Positions 1-7,988 of a DNA stretch of 64,000 nucleotides are shown here, piece after piece; the first letter of the stretch is position 1; every line of letters begins with the position of its first letter. A model generated the notes under the pieces. That model was not told the DNA's origin. It did not search any database and saw only the letters and a list, made by a program, of their open reading frames with translations. Position numbers and translations under genes: made by a program. Origin of the DNA: Blastocatellia bacterium AA13 (lineage in GTDB: Bacteria; Acidobacteriota; Blastocatellia; UBA7656); the NCBI GenBank assembly GCA_003222245.1, contig QHVH01000016.1, positions 1-64,000 on the forward strand, given 5' to 3'.

Positions 1-62
1 AATCTCTCTTCGCTCTGCTCCAGCTTGATCGGTAGCAACGTCTGCTGTACTTTCTTGGTCAT
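1..62 (-). mobile_element. 5' end of a probable IS1380-type transposase gene (cut by window edge)
   Basis: Only the first 20 codons are inside the window, starting from an ATG at 62-60. They read MTKKVQQTLLPIKLEQSEER. A short basic start followed by an LP-(I/F)-K-(L/I)-E block is how I remember IS1380-family transposases beginning. This is recall from a very short peptide, so the family call is weak. The adjoining AT-rich stretch up to about 200 would hold the element's terminal repeat, but I cannot identify its end with confidence. Confidence 0.4.
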
Positions 63-327
63 CAATCACCCTGTTGGTGCTGTTATTTTGTTTCGTAAAA
101 CTCTTATAACATGTTTACCAGCAGGGTTTTTCTCTTTCTTTGGGTTTTTTCAATCGCGATTCTTGGGTTGAAAACCACTGATAAATTAGGGCGTAGAAGA
201 TACGATCACACGCTCCTTAAAGTCGATTCACTCAAATCCTCTTCAATCAGGCCAATCCTTGAATGACAGCTCGGCTTTATGCTACAACACCGGCACCGAA
301 GATAGGCGCGCTTAGCCGGGAGACCAG
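63..327. other. AT-rich non-coding stretch beside the transposase
   Basis: This is the most AT-rich segment of the left end, with T-runs around 120-150. It contains no convincing gene. It probably includes the promoter and terminal repeat of the element at the edge, plus the leader of the zinc-ribbon gene at 328. I see no clear sigma-70 promoter and cannot assign the inverted repeat. Confidence 0.4.
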
Positions 328-759
328 ATGTACTCATCGTCAAATTCCTGCCGTCAATGCGGAGCGCCGCTTTCGGTTGGCCTTGCAAAGTGTCAAAACT
401 GCGGGGCGCAGGTGGGCACCATATTTTCGGAAGATGCAGTTCCGCTGGAATCCCCTAAAGCACGACATCGCCAAGAGGTATCCCAGCAAGCCGACTACTA
501 TCAACTGATCGAAAAGGCGCATGATCGCGCTAATAATTCATTGATTCTGGCGCTCGCATCATTCTTCTGCCCGGGCGCGGGGTTCATCCTGTGCAGCGTT
601 GCGGTTTACTTCGGATACAGCGCACTGAAAAAGCTGAAGGCGTTCAATATAGCCGAGGGAAGAGGATCAGCAACCGCGGGAGTTATCGTCGGCGCGATGG
701 GGCTGCTTGCTCAGGTATTCTATACCTTATATCTCATCAGCTCGGGATTGCCTTTCTGA
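328..759 (+). CDS. zinc-ribbon, two-TM membrane protein (DUF4190-like)
   Basis: A 143-residue protein. Two CXXC knuckles (Cys8/Cys11 and Cys22/Cys25) form an N-terminal zinc ribbon. A polar linker follows, then two hydrophobic segments at about 71-96 and 114-138. The second half has the Gly/Ala pattern of DUF4190-like small membrane domains (FFCPGAGF..., then GRGSATAGVIVGAMGL). The ATG is preceded by GGGAG at a suitable distance. Zinc ribbon plus DUF4190 is a common architecture of unknown role, probably a membrane-anchored accessory protein. It looks monocistronic, with the convergent methyltransferase gene 45 bases downstream. Confidence 0.75.
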   Translation: MYSSSNSCRQCGAPLSVGLAKCQNCGAQVGTIFSEDAVPLESPKARHRQEVSQQADYYQLIEKAHDRANNSLILALASFFCPGAGFILCSVAVYFGYSALKKLKAFNIAEGRGSATAGVIVGAMGLLAQVFYTLYLISSGLPF

Positions 760-804
760 CGATGCTGCGCGGCCGTGAACACTGCCCTGCCTGGCCTTTG
801 GGCC

Positions 805-1623
805 TTATCTTCTCGCTGCGATAACAGTTGCCCTGATGGAAATATAGAAAGCTCCTCCTCCACGCTCTTCGTCGATTATGGAGATCATTCGGTCGCGAAC
901 CTGGTCCTGATCGTCGATCTCAAGCACTGAAAGCCAGTCGTCCAGAAACGTGTCTTTAATCAAAGGCGACTCCAGGAACTCGGCGCCTGACGGAAATTCG
1001 AATCCCTCTGTTGTCGTCACACTTTCGACCTTGCGGAGCCCCGCTTGCCGACATAACTCCTCGGCCTCGGCGGCCGTCGGTCGAGCATTTATGATCTCTT
1101 CGAGCTCAGTCCATACTCTCTGATCAAGATTGCAGTCGTGCAATGATTCCCAATAGATTGAAAAGAACTCGTCGAAGCTTCCTCGCGTCGCGAGCGACAG
1201 CAAAACGAGAGCATCGGGACGCGAAACCCGCGCCGCCTTTTCGATTGCGGATCTGACCTGCACTCTATATTCAATCGCCGGCAATAACGAAGCGTCGGCG
1301 ATCACCGCATCAAACGTGGATTCCAACAACCTGCGGGCGCCCTTCTCGTCTTGTTCAAAGATGATATTGTCGAGCTTTTTAACGGCGGCCTTCGCGCGAG
1401 CGATTTTCAGTCGTTCCGGACTGGGATCAAGCGCGAACACTTCTCCGGCCTTCAGCCGCTCGGCTATCTCAATCGACAGCGTTCCGGTGCCGCAATTGAA
1501 GATCAGAACCTGACCTTCATCAGGGATCTCAAACTTTCCAAAGATCAGCTCGTCGAATCTCTCCTGCCATTCCGTCGAAATGATCAGATCGTAGCGATAT
1601 GCCAGCTCTTTCTCGTTAATCAT
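805..1623 (-). CDS. class I SAM-dependent methyltransferase
   Basis: 272 residues from the ATG at 1623, which has AGGAAG just upstream. An in-frame TTG at 1647 lacks comparable support. A Rossmann-type SAM site is visible: a hydrophobic strand then NCGTGTL (motif I), with an acidic residue ending the next strand in FALDPSPERL, and DAVIADASLL as the later motif. The cysteine inside motif I (N-C-G-T-G) replaces the more usual G-x-G-x-G start. The substrate is unknown. The C-terminal 90 residues are acidic and not recognised. It stands alone between two plus-strand genes. Confidence 0.75.
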   Translation of the reverse strand: MINEKELAYRYDLIISTEWQERFDELIFGKFEIPDEGQVLIFNCGTGTLSIEIAERLKAGEVFALDPSPERLKIARAKAAVKKLDNIIFEQDEKGARRLLESTFDAVIADASLLPAIEYRVQVRSAIEKAARVSRPDALVLLSLATRGSFDEFFSIYWESLHDCNLDQRVWTELEEIINARPTAAEAEELCRQAGLRKVESVTTTEGFEFPSGAEFLESPLIKDTFLDDWLSVLEIDDQDQVRDRMISIIDEERGGGAFYISIRATVIAARR

Positions 1624-1961
1624 GGTCTTCCTGTGACGTCCGGACAAAAAGATAACATGTGGACTGTCGTCGGGTCAGTCTTGAGCCGGGTTATTTTGAA
1701 GACATAAGAGTCAGGCGGGATTAGCAAGATAGAGAGCTTTCGTGGGTTAATCTGACCATTGCACGCGCCGCTCGCGTGATGTAATGTGACTTACGAGTAT
1801 TTTTTTGGGGCATCGCCGCTCAACATTTTGGGACAATATTGTCTGTCTGAGACTCTCCCCGACATTGAAGGAATGCTTATTGATACACAGCATTTCTCAA
1901 ACGAGGACAGAACCGACGTCGGTGGGCGCCGGTTTTGAATAGCAAACAAAGAGATGGGGTT
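1624..1961. promoter_or_regulatory. long leader with a 12-bp palindrome
   Basis: 338 bases without a gene between two divergent genes. The main visible element is the perfect palindrome GACAATATTGTC at 1832-1843, a symmetrical site of the kind bound by dimeric repressors. It lies about 120 bases before the exported-protein start at 1962. No promoter hexamers with good spacing stand out. A regulator site is inferred only from the symmetry. Confidence 0.35.
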
Positions 1962-2834
1962 ATGACACGAAAGAACCGAGCGAAGCTTCTAGTTGCAGCA
2001 TTATTCACTCTTGGTTTGGTCACATTCTTTTTCGGCAATACACCGGCCACAAGACGTGTTCACGCATACGCGGAAGGACCTCCGGCGGGTGTGACTGGGG
2101 CTCCCGGCGAGATCACGTGCGCGACTTCGGGTTGCCACAGCGGCGCGCCAAACACAGGACCAGGACAATTCAAGATCGATGCTCCGAAAGTCTACCAGCC
2201 CGGCGCGACCTACCAAATTACAGTCTCTCATACGACCGGCGAAGGAACTCGGCGCCGATGGGGATTTCAATTAACCGTTCTCACCGCCAATAGGGCAAAA
2301 GCCGGCGATATTCAGAGAGTCAACAATCTGGTTCAAATTCTGAATGACGACGGTCCGGGCTTTAACCGCCAATACATCGAGCACACGATAAACGGCACGT
2401 TCGCGGGAACAAGCGGCGGTGGAAGCTGGACCTTCAACTGGGTTGCTCCGTCAACCGATGTGGGTCCGGTGACGTTCTATGCGGCGGGAAACGAAGCCAA
2501 CAACGATGGTACGAATTCCGGCGACGAGATCTACACCGCAACCGTGATCTCCGATCCTGCGGGTCCGGCGGTCCAACCGGAGATTACAAGCGTATCGGCA
2601 GGCAAAAAGCATCTCTTCGTGATGGGAAGCCACTTTGATAATGGAGCCGTGATATTGCTGAACGGAAAGCCTGTCAATACAACAAACGATGAAGAAGCGC
2701 CGGATAGCCTGCTGGACGGCTTGAAGGTGATCAAAAAGGGCAAGATCCAGCCGGGCGAAGAAGTGGTCATACAAGTCCAAAACGCCAGCGGCTTGATGTC
2801 GGCCGCGTTCCCCTACAGGCGCCCCGAAGATTAG
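1962..2834 (+). CDS. exported choice-of-anchor V / Reeler-like protein with C-terminal IPT-like module
   Basis: 290 residues from the ATG at 1962; the upstream in-frame TTG at 1935 would put charged residues before the signal. A signal peptide (basic start, hydrophobic stretch about 9-23) is followed by the choice-of-anchor V pattern: GVTGAPGE, a Cys/His pair, then a beta-rich Reeler-like domain to about 200. In most relatives I remember, the Cys/His site reads CTSCH. Here it is CATSGCH, a CX4CH spacing, so haem attachment is uncertain. Residues about 205-285 form an IPT/TIG-like module shared with other exported proteins in this window (ISSVSAGKKHLFVMGSHF..., GAVILLNG). It is probably envelope- or surface-associated; function unknown. 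Confidence 0.75.
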   Translation: MTRKNRAKLLVAALFTLGLVTFFFGNTPATRRVHAYAEGPPAGVTGAPGEITCATSGCHSGAPNTGPGQFKIDAPKVYQPGATYQITVSHTTGEGTRRRWGFQLTVLTANRAKAGDIQRVNNLVQILNDDGPGFNRQYIEHTINGTFAGTSGGGSWTFNWVAPSTDVGPVTFYAAGNEANNDGTNSGDEIYTATVISDPAGPAVQPEITSVSAGKKHLFVMGSHFDNGAVILLNGKPVNTTNDEEAPDSLLDGLKVIKKGKIQPGEEVVIQVQNASGLMSAAFPYRRPED

Positions 2835-2864
2835 TAAGCCGAGTACAGCTTGTTCTACACACGA

Positions 2865-2902
2865 GGAGGGGAGACCTTATCGGTCTCCCCTCCTTCGCTT
2901 TT
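2865..2902. terminator. strong bidirectional terminator hairpin
   Basis: A perfect 12-bp stem (GGAGGGGAGACC at 2865-2876, its complement at 2882-2893) with a 5-base loop TTATC, then TTCGCTTTT. It sits between converging genes ending at 2834 and 2924 and can serve both. Confidence 0.85.
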
Positions 2903-2923
2903 CGATATGGGCTGATGGCCTTT

Positions 2924-3802
2924 TTATCTTACGACGCTGCTTTGCTGCTGTACGTCAATTACCGCCTTGTAGGACCCTGAATTGTCGGCGAGGGTTCCTT
3001 CGTTGACGCTCAAGAAGAGCAGTCCATTTCGGGTGGCCGTGAAGTCGGCCGAGCCGCCTATAAAGATGAAGTCATCGTTATCGGCTCCAATAACGGCAAT
3101 GAGCGCGCCCGTTGGTTTGTCCTGCATTAGCTTTTTTGCATCCGCCTGATCAATACCATCGGGGCCGCTTGTAAGTCCGCCGGCTTGATCCAGCGTAACC
3201 GTGCCCGTAGCGCTGATATGAACGCGATCTCCTCTCCTCAGAATGAGCCCCGTGCTGGTCCAGTCCCGCCGGGCGATTACGTCGACCATCGTTGGCTTGC
3301 CTCCGCCCTTGCGTTGCGGCGGCTTTGCTTCCGAAACGTCGGAGGCCTGAGTTGAAGTGGGCGTTCTGTCTTTGTCTCTATCTTTGTCTCTATCAACGAC
3401 GGGCGCCTCCGAAGAGTCTCGTGCACTATCGGATTGCCCTGAAGACTTTGAAGAGGACTCTTTCGGATTTGTGGAAGATTCCTTCGGGAACGTCTCGCGA
3501 ACCGGCTCCGGATCTCGCGTTTCTTTGATTTCGTTGCGTTGAGGCTTGCCGCTGGAGGTTGATACTACTACATCCATGCCGGCATCGAATTCGATTCTTG
3601 AAACATCTCCGCTGTAGATCGTAGCCTTGCTTGAAGAACGTTCAGAACCCGTGTTGAGCATCACGACGAACTGATCTTCCGAATAGCTCGCCACTTTTCC
3701 TTTCAAGACGCTGCCATTCTTGAGATAGATCGTGTCCGCGCTGACAATTCCCTGTAACAAAATAATTGCGACCACACTAAGGACCGGGATTCGATTTCGC
3801 AT
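2924..3802 (-). CDS. exported Sm-like plus PA-IL/LecA-like domain protein
   Basis: 292 residues from the ATG at 3802, which has GGAGG six bases upstream. A signal peptide (RNRIPVLSVVAIILLQGIVSA) is followed by an SM-like beta segment (DTIYLKNGSVLKGKV, about 24-80). A long Ser/Glu/Lys/Asp linker follows with three DRDK repeats, encoded by a 12-base tandem near 3365-3395. From about 175 the C-terminus resembles the PA-IL lectin fold as used in many non-lectin proteins: RGDRVHISATG, GPDGID, GALIAVIG, FFIG-type strand, then a closing LFLSVNEG. Ligand binding is uncertain. It converges on the preceding gene across a shared terminator. Confidence 0.7.
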   Translation of the reverse strand: MRNRIPVLSVVAIILLQGIVSADTIYLKNGSVLKGKVASYSEDQFVVMLNTGSERSSSKATIYSGDVSRIEFDAGMDVVVSTSSGKPQRNEIKETRDPEPVRETFPKESSTNPKESSSKSSGQSDSARDSSEAPVVDRDKDRDKDRTPTSTQASDVSEAKPPQRKGGGKPTMVDVIARRDWTSTGLILRRGDRVHISATGTVTLDQAGGLTSGPDGIDQADAKKLMQDKPTGALIAVIGADNDDFIFIGGSADFTATRNGLLFLSVNEGTLADNSGSYKAVIDVQQQSSVVR

Positions 3803-3927
3803 TGATAGCCTCCGCCATTCTTTCCTGATCGATACGGCGCGCATTATACCAAACGGGGCCTAATCGGGGAACTTAGCCCTTCTCACTAAACGTGGGTATT
3901 GTTTTGATCCGATGCCTGAATCAGTGA

Positions 3928-4338
3928 TCACTGGCCTTCGTGATTTACTCTTGCCCCGTAATCGTCGGAAGAAGCAGGATCCAGTTCCCATCGGTGAACA
4001 TCCCTATCGTTGAGTTTTTCCTCGGTGTGAAGCGGTTCGTTAGCGCTGTATGTGATGCCCACAGCCTCTCCGAGCTCTTCGACGATGTCCTGATCGGGTG
4101 TTGGAGCCGATCCTCCGACGGTTTCTTCGCCGATATCGCCTCGAGCCCAATCCGCATCTAGATCGCCGCCCGAGAGCCGGGGTGTTCGCGAATGATGTTC
4201 GCTCAACTCCTTCATAAACCGCTCTCGGCCGGACTCCAGCCGTTGGGCATCAGCAAACTCCTGCCGTACTTCTTCGGTCGGCTCATACTGCTCGCTTTCG
4301 GCGTCGCCCGCATCGATGAATTTTTTGTCGTCAGTCAT
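3928..4338 (-). CDS. DUF6335 family protein
   Basis: 136 residues, acidic and probably cytoplasmic. The ATG at 4338 has AGGAGG nine bases upstream; a longer reading to 4398 lacks such a site. The conserved core fits DUF6335 as I know it: GGDLDADW, GEETVGGSAPTPDQDIVEELG, then a closing DRDVHRWELDP. No enzymatic motif is visible. The family is common in cyanobacteria and some other phyla and has no known function. It is monocistronic. Confidence 0.75.
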   Translation of the reverse strand: MTDDKKFIDAGDAESEQYEPTEEVRQEFADAQRLESGRERFMKELSEHHSRTPRLSGGDLDADWARGDIGEETVGGSAPTPDQDIVEELGEAVGITYSANEPLHTEEKLNDRDVHRWELDPASSDDYGARVNHEGQ

Positions 4339-4680
4339 GGCGCACTTCCTCCTGCTGCCTATGCGCCCCGCTAATCGGGAGTGGTTAGAGCTTATCACAA
4401 ACGCGCGAGGGTGATGGAAATTTCTGGCTTCCAGTTCTCTCAGTTGCTTCCGAGAACTCCGACCCGGATTAGCAGAAAAGAGATCGCGATACTAATATCG
4501 GTGCGAGCAGTCCAATGGCTCGCAATGTCGGTTTTTTGCTGCACCTCCTGAAACTATGTTCGACCACCCGTTTCCATAAATGCCTTATTCGTGTGCTCTC
4601 TTCGCGAGAGATTGCTGGCATCGGCCTTGCACTGCCGGAAGTTGGACAGCCGAGAAATGAGATGAAGGCAAGGATGCTAT

Positions 4681-5097
4681 ATGGCGGATGCAGGCGAAAC
4701 CAGAACCGTAGGATTGAAGAGATGCGGGTCATGCCGCGCTGGGCTCATTGAGACTGACCGATACTGCAGATGGTGTGGTATGAAACAGGAGCCCAAGAAA
4801 CAGGAGGAATCATCTCTTCCGCTTCACGGAGCGGCGGTTACACGGCGGTCGCTCACCAAAGATCATAGTGATGAAGGGGCGGTGGAGGTGCGAGGGCGGA
4901 CGGTTTCGGGTCCATTGGTGAACGCGATTGTCGCCGGCGTCTCCTCAAGTTCGCGGTCGCTTAGACTCGGCCGAAAAACTCGACGAGTCATGGCCGTGCT
5001 CGTCTCGGCGCCTGTCTTGTTGATTGTAGTGTTGCTCGCACCGATCGATGCCTATCTGGCGATCAAAGACATATCCTCAGAGATCTCGTCGCAGTGA
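4681..5097 (+). CDS. zinc-ribbon protein with one membrane segment
   Basis: 138 residues. Four cysteines (15, 18, 29, 32) in CXXC pairs form a zinc ribbon. A basic, low-complexity linker leads to one hydrophobic segment at about 103-126, so the ribbon probably faces the cytosol as a tail-anchored protein. It ends nine bases before the broken CDP-alcohol phosphatidyltransferase gene and is probably the first gene of that transcript. The function is not known. Confidence 0.6.
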   Translation: MADAGETRTVGLKRCGSCRAGLIETDRYCRWCGMKQEPKKQEESSLPLHGAAVTRRSLTKDHSDEGAVEVRGRTVSGPLVNAIVAGVSSSSRSLRLGRKTRRVMAVLVSAPVLLIVVLLAPIDAYLAIKDISSEISSQ

Positions 5098-5106
5098 GGT
5101 CATAAG

Positions 5107-5637
5107 ATGAAGAAAGGAGCTATGACCATGCCGGAGATGGCCGCTTCCGCAAATACAAGGCAGGCCGTTGATAATTCGCAGGGCAATCAGTTTCATTTTC
5201 AGGAGGCGACTCGAATACAACAGAGCCTGCTGGCTCCGCTCGAGCGACGATGTCTGCGCTGGCTTGCTTCAGGTATGCCGTCGTGGGTAGTTCCGGACAC
5301 GCTTACGGTGCTGGGCTTGTTTGCAATGTTGATGGGCGGTCTGAGTTACGCGCTCGCGAGGTATTCGCCTGTCTGGCTGTGGGTCGTAAATTTCTGGCTG
5401 GCGGTCAACTGGTTCGGCGACAGCCTGGATGGCACTCTCGCGCGCTATCGAAACCCGCATACTGCTCGCCATCGGAAATGCGTTTGCCTGTATAAAGCCC
5501 TTCGTAACCTTTCTGGGAGCCAGGCGTCTGTTCTTCGATGCGGCGTGCGGAATCGCGATCATAGGAATGGGAGTATTCTTGATTGTCTCCGTATCGATAA
5601 ATACGGCGACTCTTTATAAGGCTGAAAGGCTGGACTA
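5107..5637 (+). pseudogene. CDP-alcohol phosphatidyltransferase, internally deleted and frameshifted
   Basis: The first 119 codons from 5107 carry an amphipathic start, two membrane segments and the first half of the CDP-alcohol phosphotransferase signature (DSLDGTLARYRN, i.e. D-G-x2-A-R). The second half, G-x3-D-x3-D, is absent. From about 5440 the reading shifts by +1 into a frame ending at 5638 whose peptide (ETRILLAIGNAF..., then TLYKAERLD) matches the usual C-terminal membrane part of this family. Both frames overlap around 5440-5470, so about 60-80 residues and the frame were lost in one deletion there. Without the two distal aspartates it should be inactive in phospholipid headgroup transfer. 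A GtrA gene follows. Confidence 0.75.
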
Positions 5638-5665
5638 AGCCTGAGTAGAGCAAGACCTAATAGAG

Positions 5666-6139
5666 ATGATTCCAATGACTTCGGTTTGCTGTCGAAAGGA
5701 TAAGCCTTCTCGAAAAAAGCGGTCTTTTCGAGGTAGCGGCCGGCGCTGGTTGAAGTTCAATGCGGTGGGTGTTCTCGGGTTCGCCATTCAAATCGGAATG
5801 CTCCTTTTCTGTGTTAGGTTGCTCCGTCTCAACTACCTGATCGCTACGGTTGTCTCCGTAGAAACAGCGGTCGTGCATAATTTCCTCTGGCATCATCAAT
5901 GGACCTGGTCGGATCGCCGCCCGGGATTTGGGACACGAGGCGCCGCGGTCCGCTTTATTCGATTCAACGCGGGATCAGGACTGGTTTCGCTTGTAGGAAA
6001 CCTCGTGCTGATGCGCACTCTCGCAGGCGCGGCTCACATCGATTTGATCCTGTCGAGCCTCATATCGGTTGTGAGCTGTTCCATTGTGAATTTCCTGATC
6101 GCTGATCGTCTCATTTTCTGCCGGCCCCGCCGAACCTAA
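5666..6139 (+). CDS. GtrA family membrane protein
   Basis: 157 residues with four predicted membrane helices (about 32-50, 58-76, 95-117, 124-145). The typical GtrA pattern is present: KFNAVGVLGFAIQ at the start, N-F-x-W-H-x-x-W-T-W after helix 2 (NFLWHHQWTW), and RFIRFNAGSG before helix 3. GtrA proteins are thought to help move or flip polyprenol-linked sugars for cell-surface glycans. The gene sits after a phospholipid-synthesis pseudogene and before a glycosyltransferase, which suggests envelope work. An ATG nine bases downstream (MTSVC) is an alternative start. Confidence 0.85.
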   Translation: MIPMTSVCCRKDKPSRKKRSFRGSGRRWLKFNAVGVLGFAIQIGMLLFCVRLLRLNYLIATVVSVETAVVHNFLWHHQWTWSDRRPGFGTRGAAVRFIRFNAGSGLVSLVGNLVLMRTLAGAAHIDLILSSLISVVSCSIVNFLIADRLIFCRPRRT

Positions 6140-6216
6140 CTGCCTTTCGAGCTTGGAGATTTGTTTCCCGGCGTGATTGAGAGTTCGTGCTTATGTAAGG
6201 CCTGAAAGGCCGATTA

Positions 6217-6245
6217 TTAAATGAGCCATAATGCGATGCTATAAT
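6217..6245 (+). promoter_or_regulatory. candidate sigma-70 promoter for the GT9 gene
   Basis: A perfect TATAAT (6240-6245) lies 17 bases after a weak -35 TTAAAT (6217-6222). The GT9 start follows 26 bases later. Confidence 0.5.
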
Positions 6246-6271
6246 GAGCTTCCATTTCTCTCTTGCCGCTA

Positions 6272-7285
6272 ATGAGACTTCTCGTAGTAAAACTCAGCTC
6301 AATCGGCGATGTAGTCCACACCTTGCCTGCCGTAGCCGCGGTGCGGCGATCCAGGCCGGATATCAGAATTAGCTGGGCCGTTGATTCTCGCGCGAGCGCG
6401 ATCCTTCACGGCTCTCCTGTAATTGACGACCTGGTAGAAATCGATAGCGCGAATGCGAATGGCCCGCTAAAGCGGTTCGCCTTAATCCGGGACGCGATGC
6501 GCAATGGCGATGAGCCGCCTGATGTGGCAATCGATTTTCAAGGTCTTATCAAATCAGGGCTCGTCGCCTATTCGTCACGAGCGCGGCGCCGTGTCGGATT
6601 TGAATCCGCTGATCTTCGTGAACCTGCGAGCAGGTTCTTTTTGAACGATCAGGTCAAGACTTCACATATCGACCACGTCATCGAGAAGAATATCGAACTC
6701 GTGAGGGCAAGCCTCGGGATTAGCATCGAACCAGGTCGCTACGAGTTCCCTGTCCACATACCCTCGGGCGATGTTGGCTACATTGATAATCAACTCGCCG
6801 GTGAAGAAAACTTCGCAATCTTGAATCCTGGAGGCGGCTGGCCTACTAAGATGTGGGCCGCTGATCGATTCGGGATGCTTGCCGATTGGCTCTTAGACGA
6901 GTTTGGAATGAACTCCATAATCACATTTGGTCCGACCGAAGAGCACCTTGCAGCCGCTGTTGCGGAAGCATCCAGGTCTCGCGCGGCGCGAGCGCTGCCG
7001 GCGACCCTAAAACAGTTCACGGCCTTGTCTCGGCGCGCCCGGCTTTTTATCGGAGGGGATACCGGACCGCTTCACCTCGCGGCTGCCAGCGGAACACCTA
7101 TAGTGGGGTTGTATGGTCCTACCTCCCCGGCTCGCAACGGGCCGTTTGATCATCGCGATGTCGTGATCGGCCGCGATCTCTGGTGCCGGGCCGAATGCCA
7201 TCGCCGGAGCTGCTGGCACTGGAACTGTCTCGATATTGAAATAACGGACGTACAATCAGCGGTGCGCAGAAGGCTGGAGGCGTGA
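6272..7285 (+). CDS. GT9 family glycosyltransferase (heptosyltransferase I-like)
   Basis: 337 residues. It begins MRLLVVKLSSIGDVVHTLPAV, the donor-side start typical of ADP-heptose:LPS heptosyltransferases (WaaC/WaaF group). Later it has NPGGGWPTKMW and the C-terminal phosphate-binding block FIGGDTGPLHLAAASGTPIVGLYGPT. Such enzymes add heptose, or a related sugar, to lipid A core on the inner face of the cytoplasmic membrane. The true sugar is unknown, because acidobacterial cores differ. The ATG at 6272 is preferred to the TTG at 6263. The stop overlaps the next gene's GTG by four bases, so the two are co-translated. Confidence 0.85.
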   Translation: MRLLVVKLSSIGDVVHTLPAVAAVRRSRPDIRISWAVDSRASAILHGSPVIDDLVEIDSANANGPLKRFALIRDAMRNGDEPPDVAIDFQGLIKSGLVAYSSRARRRVGFESADLREPASRFFLNDQVKTSHIDHVIEKNIELVRASLGISIEPGRYEFPVHIPSGDVGYIDNQLAGEENFAILNPGGGWPTKMWAADRFGMLADWLLDEFGMNSIITFGPTEEHLAAAVAEASRSRAARALPATLKQFTALSRRARLFIGGDTGPLHLAAASGTPIVGLYGPTSPARNGPFDHRDVVIGRDLWCRAECHRRSCWHWNCLDIEITDVQSAVRRRLEA

Positions 7286-7923
7286 CGATTGGCCCTTCTA
7301 TGACGCATTTTGTTATCGTATCGACCTTCATGGAGCGAACGGCTCGACGCAAGAACACATTTCCCCGCATCATGCAGCGGATCCGGGTTCCGATCGGTTT
7401 TTTATTGGCGCCGCTGATGCTCTTCGCGGCAAAGCCGACATGGACTACGATATCAATCGGAGGAGCTGTCTCGGTAGTAGGCCTCGGCATCCGGGCGTGG
7501 GCTTCCGGCCACCTTCGCAAAAACGAACGCCTCGCGGTCACCGGACCTTATGCTTATACGCGCAACCCGCTCTATTTTGGAACGCTAATAATGGGAGCGG
7601 GCATCGCAGTCGGCGCCGGAACGCTCTGGTTTGCGCTCCTGTTCATTTCGATGTACCTCATAATCTATAGCTCCGTAATAATCGCCGAGGGAGAAACCAT
7701 GACAGAGCTGTTCGGCGACGGCTATGAGAAATATCGAAAGAACGTACCGATGCTGCTTCCGCGACTGACTCCGTGGCGCGGCAATGAGCTAAGCCGGTGC
7801 ATGTCTGAAGAACCGAGATTTGACCTCACGCGATATTTGAAACATCGCGAGTATCGCGCTTCGATCGGACTTGCGATTGTGTTCGCTTCGCTCATCGCGA
7901 AGATGCTTCTCACGCGTCAGTAG
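7282..7923 (+). CDS. isoprenylcysteine carboxyl methyltransferase-like membrane protein
   Basis: 213 residues starting at a GTG that overlaps the upstream stop (GTGA). Several hydrophobic segments are followed by the signature of the ICMT/phospholipid-methyltransferase group: GPYAYTRNPLYFG (about 92-104), then a hydrophobic helix and E-x-x-x-x-x-x-F-G-D-x-Y-x-x-Y (EGETMTELFGDGYEKYRKNVP). In bacteria these act on lipids or unknown small molecules with SAM; protein prenylation is not expected. Translational coupling to the GT9 gene suggests modification of an envelope lipid or glycan. Confidence 0.8.
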   Translation: MTIGPSMTHFVIVSTFMERTARRKNTFPRIMQRIRVPIGFLLAPLMLFAAKPTWTTISIGGAVSVVGLGIRAWASGHLRKNERLAVTGPYAYTRNPLYFGTLIMGAGIAVGAGTLWFALLFISMYLIIYSSVIIAEGETMTELFGDGYEKYRKNVPMLLPRLTPWRGNELSRCMSEEPRFDLTRYLKHREYRASIGLAIVFASLIAKMLLTRQ

Positions 7924-7939
7924 ACAGACCTTGCAAAAG

Positions 7940-7961
7940 GGCGGCCCCGAAGGACCGCCCA
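7940..7961. terminator. possible weak hairpin between converging genes
   Basis: GGGCGG...CCGCCC arms surround CCCCGAAGGA, with a few further pairs. No U-tract follows on either strand, so termination is only possible. Confidence 0.3.
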
Positions 7962-7988
7962 TCCACCAAGGCGATCTGGATGCCTCTT

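Noticed and set aside
3292-3542. Plus-strand frames within the PA-IL-like gene (low-complexity Ser/Leu)
   Set aside because: They are translations of the antisense of the DRDK repeat region.
5107-5637. Programmed frameshift instead of deletion in the CDP-alcohol transferase
   Set aside because: A slippery site could not restore the missing 60-80 residues with the catalytic aspartates.
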